DNA of 64,000 bases from positions 1 to 64,000 of the forward strand of contig JACKOB010000003.1 in NCBI GenBank assembly GCA_024234575.1, given 5' to 3'. The translations under genes and the position numbers were made by a program. Below are positions 34,671-44,621 of this stretch, piece after piece (positions within the stretch are counted from its first letter, which is position 1; every line of letters starts with the position of its first letter). A model generated the notes under the pieces. That model searched no databases and had not been told where the DNA came from. It saw only the letters and a list, made by a program, of their open reading frames with translations. This stretch comes from Hahellaceae bacterium (GTDB lineage Bacteria > Pseudomonadota > Gammaproteobacteria > Pseudomonadales > Oleiphilaceae).

Positions 34671-35153
34671 ATGAAAAAAACATTGATTGCGGCGAGTATG
34701 ATTGCTTTTTCTGCGACAGCTTTTGCGGAAGCACCAGGTGGACCTAACTGCGGTTGGGGTAATATGTTGATGCAGGGGCAGTCAGGATTGCCAATGCACT
34801 TTCTAGCATCGACAACAAATGGTACTTCTGGAAATGCTACATTTGGAATGACCACCGGCACCAATGGTTGCAGTGTTAAAGGCACTTTGACATACGGTGG
34901 TAAGTCGATGCTCGACTTGTCTTCAATTATGGATGAGTTTTCTAACGATGTTGCGCGTGGTCATGGTGATGCATTGACAACTGTTGCTGTATCTTTGCAT
35001 GTGCCTGTTGAAGATCGTCAGCATTTCAGTGCTGTTATGCAAGATAATTTCAGTACCATTTTTCCTTCTGCAGATGTTACTGCAGAGGATGTAATGGCGT
35101 CAGTTATTCAGATCATGAAGTCTGATGATAAGCTGGCCAAACACCTGGGTTAA
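34671..35153 (+). CDS. DUF3015 family exported protein
   Basis: A 160-aa protein with a clear Sec signal peptide (MKKTLIAASMIAFSATAFA) and a mature N-terminus PGGPNCGWGNMLMQGQSG, typical of DUF3015. Two conserved Cys residues (about positions 27 and 66) could form a disulfide. The function is not known. It is followed by a strong terminator and then by a DUF4105 gene in the same direction; such pairs recur in gammaproteobacteria as far as I recall, which suggests a shared envelope role. Confidence 0.85.
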   Translation: MKKTLIAASMIAFSATAFAEAPGGPNCGWGNMLMQGQSGLPMHFLASTTNGTSGNATFGMTTGTNGCSVKGTLTYGGKSMLDLSSIMDEFSNDVARGHGDALTTVAVSLHVPVEDRQHFSAVMQDNFSTIFPSADVTAEDVMASVIQIMKSDDKLAKHLG

Positions 35154-35173
35154 GCTTAGCTTTTGAGAAAAAA

Positions 35174-35205
35174 GAGGATGCTGCCTAATAGGCAGCATCC
35201 TCTAG
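35174..35205 (+). terminator. terminator after the DUF3015 gene
   Basis: A 12-bp perfect stem (GAGGATGCTGCC with GGCAGCATCCTC), with A residues before it and TAGTATATT after it, lies 20 bases beyond the stop. Confidence 0.75.
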
Positions 35206-35319
35206 TATATTATCAAGTACAGTATTTCTATCATGCTTCCCTAGTGATTGCTATTTAAGATCGGTAGCGAGCCATATTGGGCTTTTCTTTGTTTTAATAT
35301 AAACCATCATAGATACCAC

Positions 35320-37245
35320 ATGTTTATTCTTCGTCTACCAATCGCGAAATTACTGATATTGGTGTTTGTTGCGTTTGCGGCTTATGGCGCCACTGCCAGC
35401 CCGCGTGATGAACTGGTTGCTGTAACTGTTAGTTCACTGATCGTTGAAGCTGACAGGAAGGAACTTTCGGAGTCTCGTATCTGGCACGCCTTGATGCATT
35501 ATCATCAGCCGGCGATGCCCCTGTTGCCGCTGGTCAGCTATGTTGACGACGAAGCATTTTTTTATGCAACAAATGGTAAGTACGATCCCAGGGCCGAGCT
35601 GCATGCAACAATCGCGGCATTATTTGCGGATCCAGCTCTGGGGAATGAGCACGCTCAGTGTCGCTTTCCTGCTCGTTCCAGCTGGTTAAAAGTAGAACTA
35701 AAAATCCCGGATTCAACGTTGCCAGCACCTGTTTGTAAAGACTATCAGGATTGGCGTGAACAAGTGAGTGCGTCGAAGTTGTCGTTGATATTTCCGTCAG
35801 CTTATATCAATAGTCCTTCTTCCATGTTTGGGCATACGTTGTTTCGGTTTGACCCGCAAAATGTAGAAGAAGGTACCGATTGGTTGTCTTGGGCGTTAAG
35901 CTTTGGTGCCAATATTAACGCTGACGATAATTCCATCATGTTTGCTTATCGAGGTATCTTTGGCGGTTATATGGGGATCTACAATATGACCCACTATTTC
36001 CGCAAGATTAAAGAGTATAACGATCTGGAGAATCGTGACATTTGGGAGTATGCCCTGGATTTAACCGCAACGGATGTTGCCGTTATTTTGGAACATACAT
36101 GGGAGCTGAAGGAAATGGACTTTGATTATTATTTTCTTGATGAGAACTGTGCATTCAGGTTGCTTGAGCTCATTGAGCTGGTCCGTGAAGATGTTGATTT
36201 GACCAGTCAGTTCACGATGACGGCGATACCTGCGGACACCGTGCGGGCGGTTATTGATGAGGGCTTGGTAACCGAAATTTCGTTTAAGCCGTCTGCAACA
36301 ACCCGCTTAAAGAGCCGTATTGCTGAATTAACTGATACCCAGTCGGTTATTGCAAGATCGTTAGCCGATGATATTTCGGTGTTAGAGTCTCCTCAATACC
36401 AGGCTCTCTCCCCTAAGGATAAGGCGCGCGTGTTGCAGGTTGCTTTTAGTTTTACGAGATACCGTCAGCTTAAGATGGTGCGGGATGAAGACATGGCAGC
36501 GCGAAGTCACCGGTTATTGCTAGAGCTGAATAAGCAGCCAAGTGAAGAGCATGTTGTGGTGACTCCTGAAAGGCCAGAGAGCGGCCATAAGACAACGATG
36601 GCGGGTGTTTCGGCAGGTATTGAAGATGACAAAGCCTATGCTCAGTTTGATTTCAGACCGACTTATCATGACTTGCTTGACGATCCTCGTGGTTACCCTA
36701 AGGGGGCCCATATCGCGATGGGGAACACGCAACTGCGATTAAGTGAAGGTGGCGAGGCGACGCTTGAGCGGTTCGACTTTATCGACATTGTTTCGCTCTC
36801 TGCAATTGATCGTTTTTTTGTCTCTCCATCTTGGCATGTTAAAACTGGCTATGAGAAAGTTTTTGCGCAGAGTGAAAATGGCAAAGGAAAAGATACCGGT
36901 GCGTACTATGTGAAAGCAGGAGGCGGTGCAGCCACAGAATTGTTGGATAGTGTCTTGGTATATGCGTTTGCAGATGCGAGGATCGAGAACAACAGCTACT
37001 ATAAAACTTTTTTCAATGCGGCTTTCGGGATTTCGGGGGGCGCACTGGCCTATTTGCCTTTTGGAACCCTAAGAGCTTCAGTTGATTCTGACTATTTTAC
37101 CAATGATGAGTATCGACTGAAGGTGGCGTTAGAGCAGAATATTCCGTTGACGGTTGATGATGCGATAAGAGTGGTGGTATCGAAGCAGTGGCATCGAGGT
37201 TATCAGCAATATGAGGCAGGTATATCGTACCGGCACTATTTTTAA
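35320..37245 (+). CDS. DUF4105 (Lnb N-terminal-like) envelope protein
   Basis: A 641-aa exported protein. The ATG at 35320 begins a signal peptide (MFILRLPIAKLLILVFVAFA, cleaved near ATAS); an upstream ATG at 35248 would place it 24 residues inside. The central part has the DUF4105 pattern: SPSSMFGHTLFRF, a LSWALSFGANI segment, and DENCAFRLLELIE. The domain is related to the Lnb lipoprotein N-acyltransferase fold, with His and Cys as possible catalytic residues. The last 250 residues alternate short beta strands and may form a barrel. Enzyme activity is an inference. Confidence 0.8.
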   Translation: MFILRLPIAKLLILVFVAFAAYGATASPRDELVAVTVSSLIVEADRKELSESRIWHALMHYHQPAMPLLPLVSYVDDEAFFYATNGKYDPRAELHATIAALFADPALGNEHAQCRFPARSSWLKVELKIPDSTLPAPVCKDYQDWREQVSASKLSLIFPSAYINSPSSMFGHTLFRFDPQNVEEGTDWLSWALSFGANINADDNSIMFAYRGIFGGYMGIYNMTHYFRKIKEYNDLENRDIWEYALDLTATDVAVILEHTWELKEMDFDYYFLDENCAFRLLELIELVREDVDLTSQFTMTAIPADTVRAVIDEGLVTEISFKPSATTRLKSRIAELTDTQSVIARSLADDISVLESPQYQALSPKDKARVLQVAFSFTRYRQLKMVRDEDMAARSHRLLLELNKQPSEEHVVVTPERPESGHKTTMAGVSAGIEDDKAYAQFDFRPTYHDLLDDPRGYPKGAHIAMGNTQLRLSEGGEATLERFDFIDIVSLSAIDRFFVSPSWHVKTGYEKVFAQSENGKGKDTGAYYVKAGGGAATELLDSVLVYAFADARIENNSYYKTFFNAAFGISGGALAYLPFGTLRASVDSDYFTNDEYRLKVALEQNIPLTVDDAIRVVVSKQWHRGYQQYEAGISYRHYF

Positions 37246-37319
37246 GTGTATTTTTGATTCGGGGTGAGGGTGGGGAAATGACTCTCCCCCTCCCATTGAA
37301 ATTTGGAAAGACGCCGTGC

Positions 37320-38021
37320 TTATCCTCCTAAATACGCCTTTCGTACATCTTCGTTAACCAGCAGATTAGCGCCTGTATCTTGTAGTACGATTTCACCGTT
37401 CTCAATAACGTAGCCTCTGTCTGCAAGTTTGAGTGCCTGATTAGCGTTTTGCTCGACCAGAAATATCGTCATCCCTTCTTTTCTCAGTTGTTCGATGATT
37501 TCAAATATTTGCGCGATGATTATTGGGGCCAATCCCAGTGACGGCTCGTCAAGAAACAGCAGGCGAGGCCGGCTCATTAACGCCCGGCCAATTGCTAACA
37601 TCTGTTGCTCGCCACCAGACATGGTGCCACTTCGTTGCGCCACGCGCTCTTTTAAACGTGGAAACAGCTCGTAAACATGCTTTAGTGTGCTATCGAATGC
37701 CTGTTTCTCCGTGAAAAATCCTCCCATATGAAGGTTCTCTTCGACCGTGAGTCCAGGAAAAATTCGGCGTCCTTCGGGTACGATGGCAATTCCTTTGCGC
37801 ATGATTTTTGATGTCGGGCTTTGGGTAATGTTCTCACCCATATATGTAATCGTCCCGGCGCTTGCTTGCGGGTCGCCACAAATCGTCATGAGTAGTGTCG
37901 ACTTACCAGCACCATTTGCACCAATCAGCGTCACTATTTCACCCTCGTTCACCTCTAAAGAGACACCGCGCAGCGCTTCAATTTTTCCGTAATGCGTATG
38001 TACATGTTCAAGTTTTAGCAT
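37320..38021 (-). CDS. livF: branched-chain amino acid ABC transporter ATPase LivF
   Basis: A 233-aa ABC ATPase energising uptake of Leu/Ile/Val or related amino acids. Walker A is GANGAGKST, the signature is MSGGEQQMLAIGRAL, and Walker B is LLFLDEPSLGLAP. The LivF-type end (VRKAYLGG) is visible. The start overlaps the end of livG by one base. It is the last gene of the five-gene liv cluster. Confidence 0.94.
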   Translation of the reverse strand: MLKLEHVHTHYGKIEALRGVSLEVNEGEIVTLIGANGAGKSTLLMTICGDPQASAGTITYMGENITQSPTSKIMRKGIAIVPEGRRIFPGLTVEENLHMGGFFTEKQAFDSTLKHVYELFPRLKERVAQRSGTMSGGEQQMLAIGRALMSRPRLLFLDEPSLGLAPIIIAQIFEIIEQLRKEGMTIFLVEQNANQALKLADRGYVIENGEIVLQDTGANLLVNEDVRKAYLGG

Positions 38022-38788
38022 CAGGACTCTCCCAGGTACGCTTTGATGACTTGCGGATTCGCTTTTATCTCGTCTGGTGTGCCAGAGGCGAGTGGCCGCC
38101 CCTGATTGATAACGTAGATGATGTCGGAAATCCCCATTACCAGCCCCATATCGTGTTCAATCAGCAATATGGATACGTTGTAATCCTCTTTCAGGCTGAC
38201 GATGAGGTTATCCAGTTCGTTGGTCTCGTTGGGGTTTAATCCAGCGGCTGGCTCATCAAGCATTAGCAGTTGTGGCTTGGTAACCATGCAGCGAGCAATC
38301 TCAAGGCGTCTTTGCTGACCATAGGATAAATTACCTGATTCACGATTGGCGAGGTCGAGAAGATTTACTTTTCTGAGCCAATAGGCAGCGTAATCCATCG
38401 CCTCTTTTTCTTTTCGTTTGTAATCGGGGGTTTTGAACAGTCCTGATAACAAGTTGGTATTTACGTGCCTGTGCTGGGCTACCAGTAAGTTTTCAATAAC
38501 TGTCATGTTGCTAAAGAGGCGGACATGCTGGAATGTTCTGACCATGCCAAGGCGCGAGATTTTAAAGTCTGGAAGCCCTTGAATCTCTTGCCCTTGAAAG
38601 CGAACCTCACCGCCGGTTGGTGTATAGAAGCCACTGATGCAGTTAAAAACTGTTGTTTTACCCGCACCATTTGGACCGATAACAGAAACGATCTGTTTGT
38701 CGCCTATGCCTAAAGAAACACCATCTACCGCCATTAACCCGCCGAATTGCATGGATAGATTTTTAACATCGAGGATCAAATCAGTCAT
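38021..38788 (-). CDS. livG: branched-chain amino acid ABC transporter ATPase LivG
   Basis: A 255-aa ABC ATPase, partner of LivF. Walker A is GPNGAGKTT, the signature [14 protein letters not shown], Walker [14 protein letters not shown], and the C-terminal extension with VIKAYLGE is the LivG type. It overlaps livM by 8 bases and livF by one, showing a tightly coupled operon. Confidence 0.94.
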   Translation of the reverse strand: MTDLILDVKNLSMQFGGLMAVDGVSLGIGDKQIVSVIGPNGAGKTTVFNCISGFYTPTGGEVRFQGQEIQGLPDFKISRLGMVRTFQHVRLFSNMTVIENLLVAQHRHVNTNLLSGLFKTPDYKRKEKEAMDYAAYWLRKVNLLDLANRESGNLSYGQQRRLEIARCMVTKPQLLMLDEPAAGLNPNETNELDNLIVSLKEDYNVSILLIEHDMGLVMGISDIIYVINQGRPLASGTPDEIKANPQVIKAYLGES

Positions 38789-40088
38789 GCGTCATCTCCA
38801 GTTGCGGTCTCTTGGCCGGGAGAAGTCCTTGTGGTCGCCATATCATCATAAACACCATCATTACGCCAAATAGCAGCATCCGATACTCCTGAAACTCGCG
38901 AGCTATTTCCGGTAAAACCGTCATGGCGATGGCCGCCAGTATAATGCCGAACTGTGAGCCCATTCCGCCAAGAACGACAATGGCCAGAATGATCGCAGAC
39001 TCGATAAAGGTAAATGATTCCGGGCTGATAAACCCTTGCCTGGCTGCGAAAAATGCTCCCGCAAATCCTGCAAAAGATGCCCCCATGGTAAAGGCAGAAA
39101 GTTTGATAGCCGTGCGGTTAAGACCTAGTGAGCGACAGGCGATTTCATCTTCTCTTAGTGCTTCCCAGGCTCTGCCTACCGGCATTCTCACCAAACGGCG
39201 AATAACGTAAATGGTAAATACGACGAGTAGTACGGCTAGCAGGTAGAGAAATATCACCTTATAGCTGCCGTCGTATGCAATGCCAAAATACTCATGAAAG
39301 GGAATATTGCCTTCTGTTTTCGCGCGTTTGCCAAACTCCAGACCCACAAGGGCTAAATCCGGCTCTGTTTGAATGGCTGGAAGCGTTGGCTTGGGAATGT
39401 TGCCAATACCATTAGGGCCGCCTGTCAGAGAGGTTAAGTTATTGATCATAATCCTGATTATCTCACCAAAACCAAGGGTGACGATGGCGAGGTAATCACC
39501 CCGTAGCCTAAGCACTGGAAAGCCCAGCAGAAAACCAAATGCTGCGGCAAGCAGCCCTGCTATAGGCAGGCATACCCAAAAAGAAAGCCCATAGTAGTCG
39601 GACAGGAGGGCGTAGCTGTAAGCGCCTACCGCATAAAAGGCAACATAGCCAAGATCGAGCAGGCCTGCCAGGCCTACAACAATATTCAAACCTAATCCCA
39701 GCATCACGTAAATCAGTACCAGCGTCGCCAGGTCAACTGACCCTCGGCTGGCTGCAAATGGCCAGGCCAGGGCGAAGGCGATAAGCAGCATGGTGGCGAT
39801 TTTCTCGGCTTTGTCACGGCCGCTAGTCGTTGTGGGCCTTGGGATTTTAGATAACAGGTCTGGTCTGGGGATGGCGCTGAATGCTGACGAAAGATGGTCT
39901 TTGAAAACCTGCACGAAAAAGACTGCCAGGCTTGCGACCAATATGCTGACGATGGTGTTGGTGTCAGCATTTTCCAGGTGCGGTGATATGCCATCCGTAA
40001 CAAGTTTTACGCCCAGCAAAGGAAAGGCAAGTACAAGGGTGGCGATTGCTGCGATAAGTCCGTGAATGATTTTTTCCTGACTGATCAT
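38781..40088 (-). CDS. livM: branched-chain amino acid ABC transporter permease LivM
   Basis: A 435-aa inner membrane permease. The first 100 residues hold two helices of the DUF3382-type N-terminal extension; the permease core then follows with [26 protein letters not shown] in parts and the EAA-like motif [20 protein letters not shown]. It overlaps both neighbours (livH by 4 bases, livG by 8). Length is near E. coli LivM (425). Confidence 0.93.
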   Translation of the reverse strand: MISQEKIIHGLIAAIATLVLAFPLLGVKLVTDGISPHLENADTNTIVSILVASLAVFFVQVFKDHLSSAFSAIPRPDLLSKIPRPTTTSGRDKAEKIATMLLIAFALAWPFAASRGSVDLATLVLIYVMLGLGLNIVVGLAGLLDLGYVAFYAVGAYSYALLSDYYGLSFWVCLPIAGLLAAAFGFLLGFPVLRLRGDYLAIVTLGFGEIIRIMINNLTSLTGGPNGIGNIPKPTLPAIQTEPDLALVGLEFGKRAKTEGNIPFHEYFGIAYDGSYKVIFLYLLAVLLVVFTIYVIRRLVRMPVGRAWEALREDEIACRSLGLNRTAIKLSAFTMGASFAGFAGAFFAARQGFISPESFTFIESAIILAIVVLGGMGSQFGIILAAIAMTVLPEIAREFQEYRMLLFGVMMVFMMIWRPQGLLPAKRPQLEMTHD

Positions 40089-41011
40089 ATTTTTTCAACC
40101 TCCGGTTTGCCAAGTAATCCGGTGGGGCGGAACAATAAAATCAATACGAGCAGACCAAATGAAACCACATCTTTATATTCAGTGCTGAAATAAGCGCCGG
40201 TCATACTTTCAGTGACACCAAGCAAGAGGCCGCCCAGCATCGCGCCGGGAATACTGCCTATGCCACCGAGTACCGCCGCCGTGAAGGCCTTTAAACCAGC
40301 GATAAAGCCAACAAATGGATTGGCAACGCCGTAATATAAGCCAAGCAGCAAGCCCGCGACGGCAGCAAGGGCTGCGCCAATGATAAAGGTGACAGATATA
40401 ACCCGGTTGGTGTCGATGCCCAGTAAGTTGGCCATTTTTAGATCTTCTGCCACGGCACGACAGGCTTTTCCTGTTTTTGAGCGTGCAATGAACTGGGTGA
40501 GGGCAAACATGCTGATCACGGTAGAGATCCAGATGATGACCTGCATAAGGGATACGGTAGCCTGAAAGCCATCTGCAGGACCGAAAGACCAGTTACCTTC
40601 TATCAGGCTTGGAATGGCGACGTCCCGCGAGCCTTGGGCCAGGCGTACATAATTCTGTAAAAAAATCGACATGCCAATAGCGGATATGAGAGGGATCAGG
40701 CGATTGCCACCCCGCAAAGGACGGTAGGCAACGCGCTCGACCGCCCAGCCGTAGGTGCTGGAGACAAACATGGAAAAGGCCAGAGCTAATAGTAAGACGA
40801 CCGGCAAAAAGGTGATTCCCGCCATCATCAGGCCGGTAATGGCGACAAATGAGACATACATGCCAATCATGTAAATTTCGCCATGGGCGAAATTGATCAT
40901 GCCGATAATTCCATAAACCATGGTGTAGCCAATAGCGATAAGCGCATAGGTACTACCGATGGTGAGTCCATTCAGTAATTGTTGAATAAAATATAACGAG
41001 GCCTCTACCAT
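40085..41011 (-). CDS. livH: branched-chain amino acid ABC transporter permease LivH
   Basis: A 308-aa permease, the first of the cytoplasmic-membrane set. The N-terminal [20 protein letters not shown] and [13 protein letters not shown] motifs are diagnostic, and the EAA-type loop [17 protein letters not shown] lies in the second half. It is separated from the binding-protein gene by 231 bp containing a terminator-like hairpin, so the transporter genes are probably expressed less than the binding protein. Confidence 0.94.
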   Translation of the reverse strand: MVEASLYFIQQLLNGLTIGSTYALIAIGYTMVYGIIGMINFAHGEIYMIGMYVSFVAITGLMMAGITFLPVVLLLALAFSMFVSSTYGWAVERVAYRPLRGGNRLIPLISAIGMSIFLQNYVRLAQGSRDVAIPSLIEGNWSFGPADGFQATVSLMQVIIWISTVISMFALTQFIARSKTGKACRAVAEDLKMANLLGIDTNRVISVTFIIGAALAAVAGLLLGLYYGVANPFVGFIAGLKAFTAAVLGGIGSIPGAMLGGLLLGVTESMTGAYFSTEYKDVVSFGLLVLILLFRPTGLLGKPEVEKI

Positions 41012-41177
41012 ACGGATCTCCGGAGGAGGTATTAATACCTTTACTTAACAGCTGCGTTTGCAAGTAGTCGTGAAAACATCTCCAATCATCCGTTTTTATC
41101 GGCCGAAAAGAGTTTTTTGTTCAGGTTTTCTATTTTTTGCGATCTGCATGATGTTGTGCAAAGGTCGTGTATGAATG

Positions 41178-41222
41178 CAAAAACACCTTCCGGCTACTTG
41201 TTCAGGAGGGAAGGTGTTTTGT
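41178..41222 (-). terminator. partial terminator between livK and livH
   Basis: On the minus strand a 10-bp stem (AACACCTTCC with GGAAGGTGTT, arms at 41209-41218 and 41182-41191) is followed by TTTG. It lies just after the binding-protein gene. A leaky terminator here would give more binding protein than permease, as is common in ABC operons. Confidence 0.65.
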
Positions 41223-41242
41223 AAGTCAGAAACAAAACGCGC

Positions 41243-42361
41243 TTATTTTAGCGCAGTTTTTGTTCCATCTGAATGCCATTCGTAAATGACAAAGTCAAAG
41301 CTCTTTAAATCACCCTTTTCGTCAAACTCAAGGCTGCCGGTAGGGGTGCTAAAGCTATTAGAGCGAAGCGCTTGCTGGATCGCATTGGTGTCAGTGCCTT
41401 TGGTCAGTTTGATGCCGTCAGCAATTACCTGAACCGCAGAGTAGGCTGTCATGACGAATGCGCCACTAGGGTCCTGGTTTTTAGCTTTGAAAGAATCAAC
41501 CAGCGACTTGTTTTCTGGATTGAGATCAAAACTGGGTGGTAAGGTAACCATGAGTCCTTCAGATGCAGCGCCAGCGATGGTGCTGATGTCTTTGTTGCCA
41601 ACGCCTTCCGGACCCATAAATTTCGCTGCGAGGCCTTGCTCAGCGGATTGACGCAAAATAAGGCCGAGCTCGGGATGGTAGCCGCCGTAGTAGATGAAGT
41701 CTACGTTCTCTTTTTTCATTTTTGCGATAAGGGATGAGAAGTCTTTGTCGCCCGCGGTCACACCTTCGTACATCACGACGTTGATGCCTTTGGATTCAAC
41801 TGTTTTCTTTACAGCGCTGGCGATACCTTCACCGTACTGTTGTTTGTCATGGATAATTGCCAGATTCTTTGGCTTGATGGTGTCTGCAATATAATTACCG
41901 GCAGTTGGTCCTTGATGGCTGTCCAGACCAATGGTTCTAAACACCATTTTGTAGCCACGAGTGGTAATGTCCGGGCTGGTTGATGCGGCGGTTACCATCA
42001 AAATGCCTTCATCTTCGTAGATGTCGGAGGCTGGCTGGGTAGAGCTTGAGCAAAGGTGTCCAACAACAAATTTCACGCCATCGTTGACGATTTTGTTTGC
42101 TACAGCCACCGCTTGCTTGGGGTCACAGGCGTCATCGTAAATGATGCCTTCAAGTGTGTCGCCATTAACACCGCCAGCGGCATTGATTTTCTCAATGGCC
42201 ATCTGTGCGCCAATCATTTGCATGTCGCCATATTGCGCTACTGCACCGGTAACCGGGCCTGCGAGCGCAATTTTTATGGTGTCTGCATGGGCAAAAGAGA
42301 CAGTCCCTGCTATGGCTAGAGAGGTGCTGATGGTTAATAGCTTTTTGGAAAATTTCTTCAT
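41243..42361 (-). CDS. livK: branched-chain amino acid ABC transporter binding protein
   Basis: A 372-aa periplasmic binding protein with a Sec signal peptide (cleavage after SFAHA near residue 26). The mature part starts IKIALAGPVTGAVAQYGDMQ, the Leu/Ile/Val-binding family pattern, and has the pair of Cys residues (DACDPKQ and GHLCSSS) that form the known disulfide. The loop around SSSTQPA binds the ligand alpha-carboxylate in E. coli LivJ. It is first in the liv cluster. Either livJ or livK would be an acceptable name. Confidence 0.92.
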   Translation of the reverse strand: MKKFSKKLLTISTSLAIAGTVSFAHADTIKIALAGPVTGAVAQYGDMQMIGAQMAIEKINAAGGVNGDTLEGIIYDDACDPKQAVAVANKIVNDGVKFVVGHLCSSSTQPASDIYEDEGILMVTAASTSPDITTRGYKMVFRTIGLDSHQGPTAGNYIADTIKPKNLAIIHDKQQYGEGIASAVKKTVESKGINVVMYEGVTAGDKDFSSLIAKMKKENVDFIYYGGYHPELGLILRQSAEQGLAAKFMGPEGVGNKDISTIAGAASEGLMVTLPPSFDLNPENKSLVDSFKAKNQDPSGAFVMTAYSAVQVIADGIKLTKGTDTNAIQQALRSNSFSTPTGSLEFDEKGDLKSFDFVIYEWHSDGTKTALK

Positions 42362-42734
42362 TATTATATTCCCAGATTATATTTAATGCGCATTTTCAGA
42401 TGACTTAATAAGCAAGCCCGAAGCGCTTGTTCAAGCCCTACAAACAGCCTAAGTCATGACAATTATTTGAGTTAACGATTAACTTTTTCGTAAATACAAA
42501 ACTATTAGCTGACGCTCAGCTCAAAAGTTTAACGCAAAATCTACACTCTGCTTAACTAAAAGTCATTAACATGTGCATATTTCCTAATCTTTAGGTAAGA
42601 GCGAACGATGTTGGGTGGCAGGCTTCTGCAATCAAGGGCAGACTTCTGAGTGTCAGCTTGTTTGGGTGGTTAATTTTGTTTGCCAGGGCGATTGACGTAG
42701 AATCCAAGGCTCTTGTTGGCTTTGAGGTTCGAGT
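42362..42734. other. divergent promoter region livK / DMT exporter
   Basis: The 373-bp AT-rich gap holds no plausible gene. It must carry the livK promoter on the minus strand and the exporter promoter on the plus strand. The only striking element is a 15-bp palindrome near 42470, listed separately. Confidence 0.5.
42470..42484. promoter_or_regulatory. palindromic candidate operator upstream of livK
   Basis: AGTTAA-CGA-TTAACT is a perfect 6-bp inverted repeat with a 3-bp centre, 109 bases before the livK start. The size suits a dimeric regulator. The regulator is unknown. Confidence 0.35.
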
Positions 42735-43631
42735 ATGCGTCTTTCAGCGTCATCCGTGATACTAATAAAAGGTATCGCCTGCATGCTCGCCTGCGTTTTC
42801 GTTACTGCCCTGGCTGGTGCGGCAACAAAACATATCGCCACCGCTGTGCCCGTGACTACTATCGTGTGTGCCCAATATCTGATTTGTCTGCTGCTGCAGG
42901 CACCGATCATTTTTCGCTCGGGCTTTTCCATGCTTGTCACCGAGCACAAATTTACCCATCTGATTAGAAGTCTTGGCGGCTGGCTTTGCTTTTTATGCTA
43001 CTACCTGGCCATTGATCATGTACCGCTGGTTGATGCCGCTTTGCTGCGCAGCGCCTCGCCACTTTGTGTGCCAGTAGTTATCTGGCTGATGATGCGACGA
43101 TCTATTCCCGCAGCACAGTGGTTGCCGTTAATTGTCGGGTTTGTTGGGGTGGGGCTGATATTGAAACCGGACACCGGTACGATAAGTATCTGGCATCTGG
43201 TGGGTTTTTTGTCGGCAGTGTTTTTGGCGGTGTCGATGGTGTATACGCGCAAGCTGACGTTTACCGAGCCCGGACAGCGAATTCTTTTTTACTATTTCCT
43301 GGTGTCTTTTGTCTGTAGTTTGCCGTTGATGATGCTGGGATGGCGATCGTTTGACTGGAGTTGGTTTCCCTACCTGCTTTTTATTGGCATTTCGATATAT
43401 ATCGCGTTGTGGCTTTATACCAAAGCCTACCTGTATGCGGAGGCGAGTGTGGTGTCGCCGTTTAGCTATTTTGGGGTTATTTTTGCGGGCTTCTTTGGTT
43501 GGTTATTTTGGGGGCATATTCCGGACGGCAGCTCCTTGGCGGGAATTGCGCTAGTCATCTGTGGTGGAATTCTCACGGTGGTCATCCGTGAGTCCAGGTC
43601 TTCAGCAGAGGATCAATCTAAAGTTGTTTAA
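42735..43631 (+). CDS. EamA/DMT family transporter
   Basis: A 298-aa membrane protein of the drug/metabolite transporter superfamily with two EamA repeats and about ten membrane helices. The first repeat ends around KPDTGTISIW and the second begins near HLVGFLSAVF; this tandem arrangement is the family hallmark. Such proteins often export amino acids or metabolites. Its location beside the liv genes, transcribed away from them, does not prove a functional link. Confidence 0.85.
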   Translation: MRLSASSVILIKGIACMLACVFVTALAGAATKHIATAVPVTTIVCAQYLICLLLQAPIIFRSGFSMLVTEHKFTHLIRSLGGWLCFLCYYLAIDHVPLVDAALLRSASPLCVPVVIWLMMRRSIPAAQWLPLIVGFVGVGLILKPDTGTISIWHLVGFLSAVFLAVSMVYTRKLTFTEPGQRILFYYFLVSFVCSLPLMMLGWRSFDWSWFPYLLFIGISIYIALWLYTKAYLYAEASVVSPFSYFGVIFAGFFGWLFWGHIPDGSSLAGIALVICGGILTVVIRESRSSAEDQSKVV

Positions 43632-43636
43632 TGGTG

Positions 43637-43855
43637 CTACTTTTCAGATTTATCGAAGTGAAGTTTGGGCAGGCTGGCTTTTCCCATAATGACCAGAACA
43701 AACCCTGTGGATATCAGGAAAAATGTTGTCGCCATGGCACTGGCGGTCATTACATCATTCCAGCCCACATCCATGCCATGAATGATGGCAAATAGGCCAC
43801 TGGCAATAGATAAAACAAAACAGATAATGCCAGTGATATAAGATAGCTTTTGCAT
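43637..43855 (-). CDS. small two-helix membrane protein
   Basis: A 72-aa protein not recognised as a known family. Two hydrophobic segments (about residues 5-26 and 38-60) suggest a hairpin in the inner membrane, with a short basic C-terminus (KLHFDKSEK). GGAGAGGTT precedes the ATG, which supports translation. It is convergent with the DMT exporter gene, ending only 5 bases from its stop. Confidence 0.65.
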   Translation of the reverse strand: MQKLSYITGIICFVLSIASGLFAIIHGMDVGWNDVMTASAMATTFFLISTGFVLVIMGKASLPKLHFDKSEK

Positions 43856-44018
43856 AACCTCTCCGAAGAACGAGTCTGTGTGGCGGGTTGATTGAGTAAT
43901 TAAGCCCGACTCTAGCAGACAATGGAAGTAAGGTTAATGATCCTGCTTAAGTTAGTGTAAAAACCTTAGCTCTCGATTTATGGCACAAACAAGGAGTCTA
44001 TCTCTCTTTGTTTGCTGT

Positions 44019-44621
44019 TCAGCGGCTGTTGATGCTGGTATTAGACTGGGTTTGTATATTACTCATATAGTAACTGCCCCGGATTGCATTGCTGGAGTCG
44101 CGGGCGTTTTGCACCTGCACAAACTGAATGGAGGCATTTCCTTGTAGATTAAGGTTACCAGAGTTGTTGCTGGTGCTGTCATGCGTGCGTAATTTTGGTT
44201 CGAGAATGACCAATGTTTCGCCGTGGGATGTTTTGGAAGAGGTGGTCACGACGGTGTTGTGATCTTCTGCTTTAGGGTTATTTCCCTGCACGACTGGCTG
44301 GCGGCCATCGCTTTCGTTTTCTGCTCTATGTAGTCTATCGCTGTCTGACTGGGCGGCGGCGACAGATGTTTCCATGTCGCGAGTTGGCTCTTCCAGGGTG
44401 ATGTAATCATCTTCCCCTGCTGCGGTACTGCCATCAATGCCTAACAAGCGTTCAAGGGTTGCAGATTCAAGGGAGATGTCACTCATATCACTTTCAGTGA
44501 GAGGTTGTACTGCATGGCTGAAGCTGGCCAAAGTTAGAAAAACGAGGCATGTATATCCTGTCAGGTGCAGGAATGGCGAGCGTTCACATGGATTGCCTGG
44601 CGTTGCACTGTTTCTTTTCAT
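44019..44621 (-). CDS. exported protein of unknown function
   Basis: A 200-aa protein. The ATG at 44621 has AGGGGAA upstream and starts a signal-like region with a hydrophobic core ending near SFSHA (about residue 35). The mature start LTESDMSDISLESATLERLLGI resembles the short N-terminal motif seen in some exported surface or pilus-associated proteins, but I cannot assign a family. The rest is polar, rich in Ser, Thr, Asn and Gln, ending in RGSYYMSNIQTQSNTSI. An in-frame ATG at 44717 would add 32 unlikely residues. Confidence 0.6.
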   Translation of the reverse strand: MKRNSATPGNPCERSPFLHLTGYTCLVFLTLASFSHAVQPLTESDMSDISLESATLERLLGIDGSTAAGEDDYITLEEPTRDMETSVAAAQSDSDRLHRAENESDGRQPVVQGNNPKAEDHNTVVTTSSKTSHGETLVILEPKLRTHDSTSNNSGNLNLQGNASIQFVQVQNARDSSNAIRGSYYMSNIQTQSNTSINSR

